Below, piece by piece: positions 40,894 through 50,439 of a stretch of 64,000 bases of DNA. Each line of letters begins with the position of its first letter. Within the stretch, counting starts at the first letter, position 1. The notes under the pieces were generated by a model that did no database searches, had not been told where the DNA came from, and saw only the letters and a program-made list of their open reading frames with translations. The position numbers and the translations under genes are program-made. The stretch is from assembly GCF_028640845.1 (NCBI RefSeq), contig NC_080539.1, forward strand, positions 370,581,233 to 370,645,232. The letters run 5' to 3'. The DNA comes from Ahaetulla prasina (taxonomy: Eukaryota; Chordata; Lepidosauria; Squamata; Colubridae).

Positions 40894-41021
40894 CTCTCTC
40901 TCTCTCTCTCTCTCTTCCCTTTCTATTCCTTCCTTCCCCCTTCTTTCTTTCTTTCTCTTTCTTTTTTCTTTCTTTCTTTCTCTCCCTCCCTCTTTCCTTC
41001 CTTCCTTTTCTCCCTTTCTCC

Positions 41022-41075
<54 letters not shown>

Positions 41076-41500
41076 CTCCCTCCCTCTTTCCTTCCTTCCT
41101 TTTCTCCTTTTCTTTCTTTCTTTCTCTTTCTCTCTCCCTCCCTCTTTCCTTCCTTCCTTTTCTCCTTTTCTTTCTTTCTCTTTCTCTCTCCCTCCCTCTT
41201 TCCTTCCTTCCTTTCCTCCCTCCCTCCCTTTCTCTCTTCCTTCCTTCCTTCCTTCCTTCCTTCCTTCCTTCCTTCCTTCCTTCCTTCCTTCCTTCCTTCT
41301 CTTTCTCTCTCTCCCTTTCTATTCCTTCCTTCCTCTTTCTTTTCTTTTCTTTTCTTTTCTTTTCTTTTCTTTTCTTTTCTTTTCTTTTCTTTTCTCTCTC
41401 TCTTTCTTTCTTTTTTTTCTCTCTCTCTCCCTCCCTCCCTCTTTCCTTCCTTCCTTCCTTTCCTCCCTCCCTCCTTCCTTCCTTCCTTCCTTTCTTGCAT

Positions 41501-41559
<59 letters not shown>

Positions 41560-41565
41560 TTTTGT
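40830..41565. repeat. Polypyrimidine tract (TTTC, TTCC, TTTTC) ending in (ATTT)n
   Basis: TTTC tetramers, TCTC runs, TTCC tetramers (41237-41300), TTTTC pentamers (41340-41395), then ATTT over 41500-41563. The block CTCCCTCCCTCTTTCCTTCC recurs four times (40981-41215), showing tandem duplication. Open frames on both strands are artefacts. Confidence 0.95.
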
Positions 41566-41586
41566 CACAACAATATATGTAGGTAT

Positions 41587-42018
41587 CAGGTAGTCCTCAA
41601 CTTACAACCACAACAGATTTCTCCTTAGTTCTAGGTTGCTTCTCTCCTTGATTACAGGTAGTGCTCAACTTACAACAGTTCCTTTAGGGACCATTTGAAG
41701 TTACAACGGCACTGACAAAAGTGACTTAGGACCATTTTTCACACTTATGGCCACTGCAGCATCCCGGTGGTCACGTGATTTACATTCGGATGCTGGACAA
41801 CTGAGTCATATTTATGACGATCGCAGTATCCCAGGGTCACGTCATCCCATTCTTCTGACGAGCAAAGACAATGGGGAAACCAGAGTCACTTAACAACCGT
41901 GCTACAGCTGTGTTGATTCACTTGACAAGAAAAAGTCGTAAAATGGAGCAAAACTCACTTAACAAGGGTCTCACTTAGCAACATAAATTTTAGGCTGAAT
42001 TGTGCTCGTTAAGTTGTC
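41587..42018. mobile_element. TA-flanked MITE copies around a CR1 scrap
   Basis: A short MITE left end (41587-41612), a reversed CR1 scrap (41613-41654, TTCTCCTTAGTTCTAGGTTG), then a MITE from 41655 to 42018 starting CAGGTAGTGCTCAACTTAC. The CR1 scrap ends TTGATTA, so this MITE used the same CR1 target dinucleotide as the copy at 2802. Confidence 0.75.
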
Positions 42019-42434
42019 TTTTTTTGTGTGTGTGGTTCCCCAAACTCCCTTGCTCAAATCTTCTTTCAACAGCTTTAAGAACGGGGGACATTTTAAATAA
42101 TTCTTGCAGCCATCTCTGCCGGCTGGTGATTAATTGATTACAGAGTTTGCAGCTTGAGCGGAGACAGGAGTTGAGAATTTTTGCCGCTGGGCCTCCGTAT
42201 CCCTTCTGGCGATAAATCCAGGGCCATCTTGTTAGAATAATCCTCACGGCTCCTGGCTGAAGTCGTATATCAAAGGCCCCGGTTGGCTTTAAAGAACTTG
42301 TCTGAGCAGTTTTCACGGAGGGGACAGGTTCCCTGGCTGCGCTTATCACCTCTCCTTACCCACTGTAAAGCTTGACAAGTGACTCATATTTATGACGGTT
42401 GCAGTGTCCCAGAGTTCCTGGAGATGAGACCCTC
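42019..42434. other. Mostly unique DNA
   Basis: A MITE scrap at 42375-42412 (CATATTTATGACGGTTGCAG). 42040-42360 is unassigned. Confidence 0.4.
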
Positions 42435-42597
42435 TATATCAGGGGTGTCCAAATTTGGCCCCTTGTAAGAGTGGTGGACTTCAACTCCCAGAATTCCCCA
42501 GCCAGCATGAGCTATAAATATGAGCAAGTTGCTGGCTGGGGAATTCTGAGAGTTGAAGTCCACCAGTCTTCAAGGGGGCCAAGTTTGGTCATCTCTG
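42435..42597. mobile_element. Foldback MITE with a loop
   Basis: It starts TCAGGGGTGTCCAAATTTGG. Arms with GGACTTCAACTCCCAGAATTC and the inverted GAATTCTGAGAGTTGAAGTCC are separated by about 40 bp. Confidence 0.8.
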
Positions 42598-42611
42598 CTC
42601 TATATGCATTC

Positions 42612-42780
42612 AGGTACTCCTCGACTTACGACCACAGTCGAGCCCAACATTTCTGCTGTGAGACATTCGTTCAGTGAGTTGCGCCCCATTGTGCGACCTT
42701 TTTTTTTGCAATTGCTCTTAAGTGAATCATTGCAGTCGTTAAGTTAGTAACAGGATTGTTCAGCAACGCCGGCTACCCCT
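42612..42780. mobile_element. TA-flanked MITE, left half
   Basis: CAGGTACTCCTCGACTTACG through GTTAAGTTAGTAACAGG; cut off by the purine tract. Confidence 0.75.
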
Positions 42781-42794
42781 CTGAGGTTGTGTGT

Positions 42795-43655
42795 CAGAAG
42801 GTGGCGAAGGAGGAGGAGGAGGAGGAAGATGGGGGAGAGAAGTAGAGGAGGAAGGGGAAAGAGAAGTGGAGGAAGAGAGGAAGAGAAGAAGAAGGAGGGA
42901 AAAGGGAAGAGGAGGAGGGGAAAGGAGAAAGAAGGAGGAGAAAGGACAATGGAGCCAATGGTGGAGAAGTAGAGGAGGAAGGGGAAAGAGAAGTGGAGGA
43001 AGAGAGGAAGAGAAGAAGAAGGAGGGAAAAGGGAAGAGGAGGAGGAGAAAGGAGAAAGAAGGAGGAGAAAGGACAATGGAGCCAATGGTGGAGAAGTAGA
43101 GGAGGAAGGGGAAAGAGAAGTGGAGGAAGGGAAGGAGGGAAAAGGGAAGAGGAGGAGAAGAAAGGAGAAAGAAGGAGGAGAAAGGACAATGGAGCCAATC
43201 GTGGAGAAATAGAGGAGGAAGAAGAAAGAGAAGTGGAGGAAGAGAGGAAGAGAAGAGGAAGGAGGGAAAGGGAAGAGGAGGAGGAGAAAGAAGAAGAAGG
43301 AGGAGAAAGGACAATGGAGCCAATGGTGGAGAAGTAGAGGAAGAAGGGGAAGGGGGACTAAGAGGAGAGGAAGAGAAGGGAAAAAGAGAAAGATGGAAGA
43401 GGTGAAGGAGAAAGGAGAATGGAGGAGGTGGAAGAGAAGTAGAGGAGGAAGGAAAAAGGGAAGAGGAGGAGAGACAAGAGAAGAAAGGGAAAAGAGGAGG
43501 AGAAGGAGAAGGAGAAAGGAGGAGGAAGAGAAGAAGGTAGAGAAGAAGAAGCAGAAGAAGAAGGAGAAGAAGGAAGATAAAGAAAGAAAGAAGGAAAGAA
43601 GGAAAGAAAGAAAGGGGAGGAAGAGGAGAAGAAGAAGAAGGAAAAGACTGTTAAG
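42795..43655. repeat. Purine tract with a VNTR of 113-127 bp units
   Basis: The + strand is GGA/GAA-rich. A non-purine marker, GGACAATGGAGCCAATGGTG, recurs at 42944, 43071, 43184 and 43309, with the same GAGAAGTAGAGGAGGAAGGG text after it. Long frames on either strand are artefacts. Confidence 0.9.
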
Positions 43656-43829
43656 CATATTATGCAATTATTTACCTGTGCTTCCTCTGGTGTTTTGTTC
43701 CCTTGCTGGCTGAAATTAAAAACGAAGTTGCAGGTTATGTAATCAGTTTATTACACAATTCCAGAGCAGCTTTTTTTTTCTGAATTCCCTGCAGTGTTTG
43801 CATTCTGGACACACATACACACTTGCTCG

Positions 43830-43891
<62 letters not shown>

Positions 43892-44829
43892 CCGACTCCT
43901 TTCCCTTCCAGAAATACTAATTAGCTTAAATGCAGGAAAAGATGGAGGGTGTTAAAATTTCTCAGAAGAATGAACTCATCTGCATTCATTTGCATTGATG
44001 GATAGTATTGTTAATTGAAAAAAGTAATTAAAAATCAACAGTTTGTTGGTTTTTCTAAGAGAGAGAGAGAGAGAGAGAGAAAGAGGATTATTTCATTTCC
44101 AAAGAACTTAAAAAAATAAAATTAAAAAAAAAAAAAAGAACAACCCTCACCATCTTCAGGCTATGAATTTTAGGGGATAGATGGAATTTAAAAAGTTTTT
44201 TTCTCCTTTTTAAAAAAAAAAAAAAAAAGAAAGATAAAATGCACAGGCTGAAGTGCTTGTAAATCTAAAATGTAAACAGTTTAATCTTCTTTGCTTACAT
44301 TTTCCAGCGGTCCTTTTTTTCCAATTTACCCCTGGGTGTTTTCCTCTCTGTATTTAAGAACGCCTTTTACAGAGGGAAAAAAAAAGAAGAAGAAAAAAAA
44401 GAAAGAAAAAGACATTTTTATTTTCCCAGGCTGCTTTATAATAACGCGGCTGTAAAGTCTTAATCTTTCTCTGCAGCCTTTTTGTTTCCTTTGTTATTTG
44501 ATGCCTTATTTGATGCTAGGTATTTTATACGGCATTTTCATGTGGGCTTTCAGCAACCAAAGATGGCTTTAATTGCAGGCTTTGATTATTTATTTTTAAA
44601 TTGACGTCTCTTAAGCATGGAAAAAAAATATATATTTCTTTTCCTGAACCTCTGAAGCTTTTTTTCCACCACCGATAAATTTGCACGCTTTGATGTGGAT
44701 AATATTTGTTAGAGGCTTTTTTTTTTTCATTTTAGGCAAATACGTTGCGTTATAACGGAGTGTCATGAGATTTGGCTGTTGTTTAATTGGGTTTTGGATA
44801 GGGTATCAATCAAAGTGGTGAAGGCACCA
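43656..44829. other. Unique AT-rich DNA with a CA array
   Basis: (CA)n at 43835-43887 and GA at 44056-44080. The rest is low-repeat and AT-rich, with clustered ATTA/TAAT cores (43985-44030) and A-runs. No gene is visible. It could be regulatory DNA. Confidence 0.45.
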
Positions 44830-45560
44830 GGCTAGAAACTGGGAGACGGTGAGTTCTAGTTCTGCCTTAGGCATGAAAGCCAGTTGGCTGTCTGTTGTGC
44901 CTCGCCCGCCCTCCTCTCCTCAGCCAGGCCCCTCCCATCTCCTGCTATCCGATTCAGAGTCTGATAATGAAGAGGAACGGCCTGGCTTGCCTCCAGCCCC
45001 CAGCTCTGGCACCATACCCAGACAGAATGTCAGGAATGCACAAACAAACCTCACTCCTACAGCGTGTGAGCACGAAGCCAGCCATGCGCTAGAATTGCCG
45101 GCAGCAGATCAGGAGGAAGGGAGTTCACAGTGGAAGGATCCCCGCTTCCGGAGAATTGAGAGGCGACGTCAGCAAAAGGAAGGGAGGGGCAGGCTTGGAT
45201 AAGTGCTGAGTCATGGAGCCACACCCCATGGCCTATATGAAGGATCTGCTTTTTGGCATTCCTTGAGTAAAGCAAAGTATCATCTGGTTTGCTGAAGTCA
45301 CACCTTGGATTCCTGCCTGCCCTGAGAAATCTGAAAGAAATTTGGCAAAGCTGCAGAGGCTTCATGGCCACGCTTGATACAGACTTCCCAGACCCGGCCA
45401 TCGGAGAGGGAGGGGGAGACGACACTGTCTTTGGGTCTATCACCAAGAGTTTGTGAGTTTCTAATGCCACCCGAAGCATGAAAAATGGCCGAATGATTTG
45501 GGGGCCAATCACCAGGAGAAAGTGAGTTCTAGTTCCGCTTAGGCATTGCAGGAAGCCCCC
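44830..45560 (+). mobile_element. Multimeric tRNA-like SINE split by a solo LTR
   Basis: GGGAGACGGTGAGTTCTAGT starts a tRNA-like unit of about 72 bp containing TTGGGCCAATCACC; a similar unit follows at 45455 and a third at 45525. The LTR at 44893-45424 breaks the first unit. The same multimer occurs around element B (47491-52425). Confidence 0.75.
44893..45424 (+). mobile_element. Solo LTR, diverged member of the 6043-6548 family
   Basis: 532 bp from TGTTGTGCCTCG to GGGGAGACGACA with CTGTC on both sides (44888-44892, 45425-45429). It carries an open frame (44849-45202, starting just outside the LTR) with SDSESDNEEERPG and DPRFRRIERRRQQK, paralleling the frame in the copy at 6043. The unoccupied SINE at 52150-52170 shows the target before insertion. 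Confidence 0.85.
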
Positions 45561-45564
45561 CCCC

Positions 45565-45792
45565 CCGGAGTAGTGCGGTGGCCTAGAGGTAGAGCTCTCG
45601 CTGTGAGTTCGATCCTAGGTAGAGGCAGATATTTCTCTCTTTGGGCACAATGAGAATATATTTGCTGGAAAAAAAAACCCTCCGCATTGGCAACAGGAAG
45701 GGCATCTGGCCAGTTAAACACCCTGCTAGCTCCATCCAGTTGGCCAGACTCCACCCTGCAAAAGATTATGGGGGTTGTTAAATGAAGATGAT
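45565..45792 (+). mobile_element. tRNA-derived SINE, third type
   Basis: An A box (TGGCCTAGAGG, 45579-45589) and B box (GAGTTCGATCC, 45605-45615) are present. The body has GGCAACAGGAAGGGCATCTG and CCAGACTCCACCCTGC, and the 3' end GTTGTTAAATGAAGATGAT. It differs from the other two SINE families here. Confidence 0.75.
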
Positions 45793-45872
45793 TGTGGGAA
45801 GCCCTCCCCCCCACGAAGAATATTCTGGGGAATATTAAAAGAGGCAGAATATTATATTTCCCCAAAGGAGAA

Positions 45873-46595
45873 ACTAATAATAATAACAACAGAGTTGGAA
45901 GGGACCTTGGAGGTCTTCTAGTCCAATCCCCTGCCCAGGCAGGAAACCCTACACCACTTCAGACAAATGGTTATCCAATCTCTTCTTAAAAACTTCCAGT
46001 GTTGGAGCATTTACAACTTCTGGAGGCAAATCGTTCCACTGATTAATTGTTCTAATTGTCAGGAAATTTCTCCTTAGTTCTAAGTTGCTTCTTTCCTTGA
46101 TCAGTTTCCACCCATTGCTTCTTTTTCTACCCTCAATTGCTTTGGAGAATAGTTTGACTCCCTCTTCTTTGTGGCAACCCCTGAGATATTAGAACCCTGC
46201 TATCATGTCTCCCCTAATCCTTCTTTTCATTAAACTAGGCATACCCAGTTCCTGCAACCGTTCTTCATATGTTTTAGCCTCCAGTCCCCTAATCATCTTT
46301 GTTGCTCTTCTCTGCACTCTTTCTAGAGTCTCAACATCTTTTTTACATCGTGGAGACCAAAACTGAATGCAATATTCCAAGTGTGGCCTTACCAAGGCAT
46401 TATAAAGTGGTACTAACACTTCACGTGATCTTGATTCTATCCCTCTGTTGATGCAGCCTAGAACTGTGTTGGCTTTTTTAGCAGCTGCTGCACACGGCTG
46501 GCTCATATCTAAATGGTTATCCACTAGGACTCCAAGATCCCTCTCACAGGTACTACTATTGAGCAAGGTACCACATATCCGGTACCTGTGCATTT
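45873..46595 (-). mobile_element. CR1 LINE, reverse, partly open RT
   Basis: Starts with an AAT/AAC tail, then the reversed CR1 3' end. A minus-strand frame (46593-46189) encodes [47 protein letters not shown] and [13 protein letters not shown], a stretch further N-terminal than the other copies. It ends in a stop at 46189 where the others continue. Confidence 0.85.
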
Positions 46596-46722
46596 TGTTT
46601 GGAAATTTTTAAGAAAATGTTGAATAACCATTTGTCTGAAATGGTGTAGGGTTTCTTGCCTGGGCAGGGGGTTGGACTAGAAGACCTCCAAGGTCCCTTC
46701 CAACTTTGTTATTATTATTATT
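46596..46722 (+). mobile_element. CR1 LINE 3' end, forward, joined to the reverse copy
   Basis: GGAAATTTTTAAGAAAATG through GGGGGTTGGACTAGAAGACC to an ATT tail. It lies back-to-back with the reverse copy, so both tails face outward. Confidence 0.85.
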
Positions 46723-46956
46723 ATTAAATGGAGAAACCTGCTCTTAAAGGCAGAAAGCAGCCCCAGCCGATGCCGGAAGTCTTTAGAGATGGATATTTTG
46801 TGCCCATTAAAAAAGACTGGGCCAGCCTATTCACAAACAAAACGCCTTCACCTCCAGCAATGGGATTAAAATTTACATCCCCCTCCACCCAAATTCTAAT
46901 CTTTAGGACATGATAGGATTAATAACCACAAGAACAACAAAATAATAAGATTAACC

Positions 46957-47348
46957 CAGGGGTGAAATGCTCCCGGTTCAGACCGGATCCGCAGATCCGG
47001 TAGCGATGGCGGTAAGTGGTTCAGAGAACTGGTAGCAAAAATCCCTGCCCCCCCCGCCATGCCCAGCTGAGCTGCGCGATCATCAGAGGTTTAAAAGCAT
47101 AACCATCTGACTGAGATGGTGTAGGGTTTCCTGCCTGGGCAGGGGGTTGGACTAGAAGGCCTCCAAGGTCCCTTCCAACTCTGATGTTATGTTATATGTT
47201 ATGTAAGCATTTTTTCTTTGGCCGAAAAAATGCTTTTAAAAGTAAAAAAAAAAAAAAGTTGGCCACATCCACCCAGTCACATTACTTCTCCCCCCCACCA
47301 AGCCATGTCCACAGAACCAGTAGTAACAAATTTTACATTTCACTACTG
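46957..47348. mobile_element. hAT-type element with exact 8-bp duplication, carrying a CR1 insertion
   Basis: CAGGGGTGAAATGCTCCCGG to ATTTCACTACTG, flanked by GATTAACC (46949-46956 and 47349-47356). The relative at 55570-55640 shows the unbroken LTR text GGATTAACCCACC. A CR1 tail is inserted in its central palindrome. Confidence 0.88.
47101..47204 (+). mobile_element. CR1 3' end inserted inside the hAT element
   Basis: AACCATCTGACTGAGATGG through GGTTGGACTAGAAGGCC to a TTATGTTATATG tail. AAGCAT occurs on both sides (47095-47100 and 47205-47210), a likely target duplication. Confidence 0.82.
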
Positions 47349-47490
47349 GATTAACCCACCCCGATTAGAATAGCAAAAGACACAAGGCTCATTACTTTGC
47401 ACAATCCTCTGCACAATCCTTTGCACAATCCTTTTCAGAAACTGTATAAAAACCCTTGCGCTCCTCAAGCTAATTTGTCGGCTTGCCAGG

Positions 47491-47558
47491 AGACGGGGGT
47501 GAGTTCTAATTCCGCCTTAGCATGAAAGGTCGCCGAGTAACTTTGGGTCAATCACCGG
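47491..47558 (+). mobile_element. Multimeric tRNA-like SINE, left part (split by element B)
   Basis: GACGGGGGTGAGTTCTAATTC to GGGTCAATCACCGG. Element B is inserted at ACCGG. Confidence 0.75.
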
Positions 47559-47748
47559 TGTAATGTATCTTTAAGAATTTTGGAGGGAAATTTAGGCGGG
47601 AACTTGCACGTTCCTGATTGGTTAATGCACCGGAGAAAACTGTATATAAAGAGGGGTTTTGCCGGACGTGCTTTGCTGGGTTCACTATAAACTAAAGAGC
47701 TGTTGTCATTCATCTGGTCTCCTGCCTCGTTATTGCCCGAATCTAACA
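47559..47748 (+). repeat. 5' LTR of element B
   Basis: Starts TGTAATGTATCTTTAAG, ends CCGAATCTAACA; TATA box TATATAAA at 47643-47650. Confidence 0.93.
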
Positions 47749-47749
47749 C

Positions 47750-47766
47750 TGGCGACGAAGGTGGGA
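47750..47766 (+). other. Primer-binding site of element B (tRNA-Ser-like)
   Basis: TGGCGACGAAGGTGGGA, identical to that of A and C, one base after the LTR. Confidence 0.78.
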
Positions 47767-47829
47767 TGTAGGCAGTGAGATCGGGAAAAAAGGCGCGAAC
47801 CCAGCCAGTTTCAAGGACGGAGAGTAGCG

Positions 47830-48720
47830 ATGTCCAGCTACACGCCGCCACCGCCATTCGACCCAGCAAAGGAGAAATGGGGGTCATACATGGCTCGTTT
47901 CGAGTGTTTTCTCGAAGCAAACGAACTACAAGGAGTTTCGGACAACAGGAAGCGGGCATACTTCCTGAGCCATTGCGGTCCAGAGGTCTTCGACATCGCA
48001 GAGTCGCTATCAGAGCCAACGCCGGTACAGTCGGTACCGTGGCAGACGCTGCAAACGGCACTTCGAGCGCATTACGCCCCAATACCCTCAAAGTTCGTGC
48101 AACGGTTCGAGTTGAGGCAGAGGGTACAGCGAGAAGGCGAGTCGATAAGCGTGTACATGGCAGCGCTAAGAAAAGCCGCAAATCACTGTGAGTACCGAGA
48201 TTTGGAGGACTCCTTACTCGAACAACTCATTTGCGGGGTAAGAGACATTCGATTACAACGCCGGCTGCTGTCCAAGAGCAACCTAACCCTGGCCCTAGCG
48301 CTGGACGAGGCTAGGGCTCATGAGATGTCGACCAAGGCAGCAGAAACTTTGCAAAAGCCGATGGCGCCAGGAGCCGGAGCAAAAGCAATTCCGGTCCACA
48401 ACGAGGAAGTCCAGGCCGAGTCGGAAGGTGAGGAAGAGGAAGAGGCTTTCCACACCCAGAAGCCGGGGAAAGAGGACCGGAGTGAATGTATGAGCTGCGG
48501 GGGCCAACACCAACGACAACAATGCAAATTCAAGGACGCAACGTGTCGGCGGTGCGAAAAGAAGGGTCACATAGCGCAGGCCTGTCGAGCCCCCCAACCT
48601 TCCCGCCAAAAATTCAAACCGACCAATCAGAGCTGGAACCGCAAAGCGCCCGGGATTGGTCCATTCAAAAGGGCGGTTAAACCAGACTTCAGCAAGAGTA
48701 GCCCTAGCATCGGCGGCTAG
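47830..48720 (+). CDS. Gag polyprotein of Ty3-type element B
   Basis: An intact 296-residue frame encodes the particle-forming protein of the retrotransposon. It starts MSSYTPPPPFDPAKEKWG, as do the gag remnants of A and C, which supports this ATG. Residues about 10-190 form the capsid-like region (RKRAYFLSHCGPEVFDIAE; GESISVYMAALRKAANHC). An acidic linker (ESEGEEEEEAF) follows. Two zinc knuckles come next: a variant CX2CX3HX4C (CMSCGGQHQRQQC) and a standard CX2CX4HX4C (CRRCEKKGHIAQAC), which would bind RNA. The C-terminus is basic. The stop at 48718-48720 lies just before the protease region, and downstream pol is in the same frame, so read-through or a changed codon would be needed for a fusion. 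Confidence 0.9.
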   Translation: MSSYTPPPPFDPAKEKWGSYMARFECFLEANELQGVSDNRKRAYFLSHCGPEVFDIAESLSEPTPVQSVPWQTLQTALRAHYAPIPSKFVQRFELRQRVQREGESISVYMAALRKAANHCEYRDLEDSLLEQLICGVRDIRLQRRLLSKSNLTLALALDEARAHEMSTKAAETLQKPMAPGAGAKAIPVHNEEVQAESEGEEEEEAFHTQKPGKEDRSECMSCGGQHQRQQCKFKDATCRRCEKKGHIAQACRAPQPSRQKFKPTNQSWNRKAPGIGPFKRAVKPDFSKSSPSIGG

Positions 48721-48722
48721 AG

Positions 48723-49010
48723 AAAAGATTTTACAAAGGTACACGTCGAAGGGTACCTTGCAAGATGGAGGTGGACACCGGCTCATCTATCACAATGATG
48801 TCATGGGACACCTCAAGAGGGACTTGCCAGCCATCGCGAGCGCAGGTTACAGTCCCAGCATATACGAGTTCAAGACTACCAAGGAAACCGAATTCCTGTG
48901 CGAGGGGGAACGTCAGTCCAAGTCAAGTATGGACAGTTCAAGAAAACCCTGCCAATCACCATAGTTGACGGAACCTTACCAAGTTTGCTTGGACTTGACT
49001 GGTTCCGGGT
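48723..49010 (+). pseudogene. Aspartic protease region of element B, frameshifted
   Basis: The active-site text VDTGSS (about 48771-48788) and MMSWDT lie in a different frame from gag and pol. The following conserved VQDYQGNRIPV region returns to the pol frame. Two small indels, near 48760 and 48812, explain this. A functional protease is unlikely from this copy. Confidence 0.85.
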
Positions 49011-50439
49011 TTTGGGCATGGGAGTGACCGGGGTGTTCCGTAGCGAAATCGACCTCAAGAGTGAACTGCTGAAGGAGTTCGAGGACGTTTTTGAAGATGG
49101 CTTGGGCAAGTACGAGGGGACCCCTATTTCCTTCAATTTAGACCCCCAGGTTGCCCCCATCAGGTTGAAGGCTAGGAGGGTTCCATTCGCCCTAAAGCCC
49201 AAGATTGACCGGGAACTGGACAAACTAGTAAACCAGGGAATACTAGTGCCCGTTGATCACGCAAAATGGGAAACACCTATAGTCACCCCAGTCAAACCGG
49301 ACGGGTCAGTCCGGATTTGTGCTGACTACAAGGCAACGTTAAACAAAGCATTGCAGAAGAGTGCATACCCCGTCCCAGTAGTGCAACACTTACTGCACTC
49401 GTTGGGACAAGGGCAAGTTTTCGCCAAACTAGACTTGGCTCAAGCCTATCAGCAATTACCAGTAGATAGCAGCACAGCCGAAGCGCAAACCATTGTCACA
49501 CACCGCGGCGCATTCAAATGCACCCGGCTCCAATTCGGGGTGAGTGTAGCCCCAGGGCTGTTCCAGAATCTAATGGAGCGACTATTGCAGGGTCTACCCG
49601 GGGTGGTACCGTATTTTGACGATGTTTTGGTATCAGCCGAAAATCTAGTGGAACTAAGGGTACGACTGAGGAAAGTTTTGGGCATTTTCCGGTCTGCCGG
49701 GCTTAAAGTTAAGCTAAACAAATGCCAAATCGGGGTCGGATCCATAGAATTCCTGGGATACAGAATAGATAGGGAAGGGATTCACCCTACGGAGAGCAAG
49801 GTGAGGGCCATCAGGAAGGCCCCAGCCCCTAAAAATAAAACGGAGTTGCAGGCGTTTTTGGGTCTGGTCAACTTCTATGCGGTGTTCCTAAAGAACAAGG
49901 CGACAATAGCCGAACCGCTGCATAAGCTACTGGCTAAGAATGCCGCGTGGTCATGGGGGAAAGTGGAAAATAGGGCATTTGAAGGGGTAAAGAACCTATT
50001 GTCTAGTGATAGCCTCCTCATCCAATACAACGGCACGTTGCCATTAGTCCTGGTCTGCGATGCATCCCCCTACGGGGTGGGGGCTGTGCTCAGCCATAGG
50101 TTACCGAATGGAACAGAAGCCCCTATAGCATATGACTCCCGAACAATGTCTTCGGCTGAAAGGAACTACAGCCAGCTGGATAGGGAGGCTTTGGCTATAG
50201 TCTCAGGGGTGAAAAAATTTCACGAATATGTATTCGGCCGAGACTTTGAAATTGTAACGGACCACAGACCCCTGTTGGGCCTGTTAGCGGCGACCGCCCA
50301 CGCCCGTGGCACTGTCACCCAGACTAACTCGATGGACTATTTTCCTGGCGGCATACTCGTACAAGCTGATCTACCGCCCGGGAAAGGAGATGGGGCATGC
50401 GGACGCTTTGAGCAGATGCCCGTTACCAGAGACTATTGA
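48898..50439 (+). CDS. Reverse transcriptase and RNase H of Ty3-type element B (C-terminal end altered)
   Basis: A 513-codon open frame copies element RNA into DNA. It opens with the end of the protease (LPSLLGLDWFR) and has RT fingers and palm text (VRICADYKATLNKALQKS, FAKLDLAQAYQQLP). The catalytic YFDD box is at residues 239-242 (49612-49623), and the tether is APKNKTELQAFLGLVNFYA. RNase H follows, with CDASPYGVGAVL (Asp about residue 388), YSQLDREALAIV and VTDHRPL. The true start is upstream in the polyprotein; the listed 5' boundary is only where this frame is first open. After about residue 470 the frame leaves the family sequence because of a small insertion or loss near 50300, so the last 45 residues are out of register. 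RT motifs are complete. Confidence 0.88.
   Translation: MRGGTSVQVKYGQFKKTLPITIVDGTLPSLLGLDWFRVLGMGVTGVFRSEIDLKSELLKEFEDVFEDGLGKYEGTPISFNLDPQVAPIRLKARRVPFALKPKIDRELDKLVNQGILVPVDHAKWETPIVTPVKPDGSVRICADYKATLNKALQKSAYPVPVVQHLLHSLGQGQVFAKLDLAQAYQQLPVDSSTAEAQTIVTHRGAFKCTRLQFGVSVAPGLFQNLMERLLQGLPGVVPYFDDVLVSAENLVELRVRLRKVLGIFRSAGLKVKLNKCQIGVGSIEFLGYRIDREGIHPTESKVRAIRKAPAPKNKTELQAFLGLVNFYAVFLKNKATIAEPLHKLLAKNAAWSWGKVENRAFEGVKNLLSSDSLLIQYNGTLPLVLVCDASPYGVGAVLSHRLPNGTEAPIAYDSRTMSSAERNYSQLDREALAIVSGVKKFHEYVFGRDFEIVTDHRPLLGLLAATAHARGTVTQTNSMDYFPGGILVQADLPPGKGDGACGRFEQMPVTRDY

Larger units (their letters stand above)
45793..47480 (+). mobile_element. ERV-like LTR 1, invaded several times
   Basis: Its sequence is found at 45793-45872 (TGTGGGAAGCCC...CCAAAGGAGAAAC), 46723-46948 (GGAGAAACCTGCTCTTAAAG...) and 47357 to about 47480 (the CACAAGGCTCATTACTTTGC part). 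The gaps hold CR1 pieces and a hAT element. No internal viral region is present. Its right end is unclear. Confidence 0.7.

Noticed and set aside
40672..41628. Several frames of 250-318 codons on both strands
   Set aside because: Simple-sequence artefacts of TTTC/TTCC repeats, although the first codons precede the tract in unique DNA.
48721..48897. Programmed frameshift between gag and protease in element B
   Set aside because: No clear slippery heptamer plus pairing was found, and the frame returns to the gag frame soon after, so paired small indels are the simpler reading.
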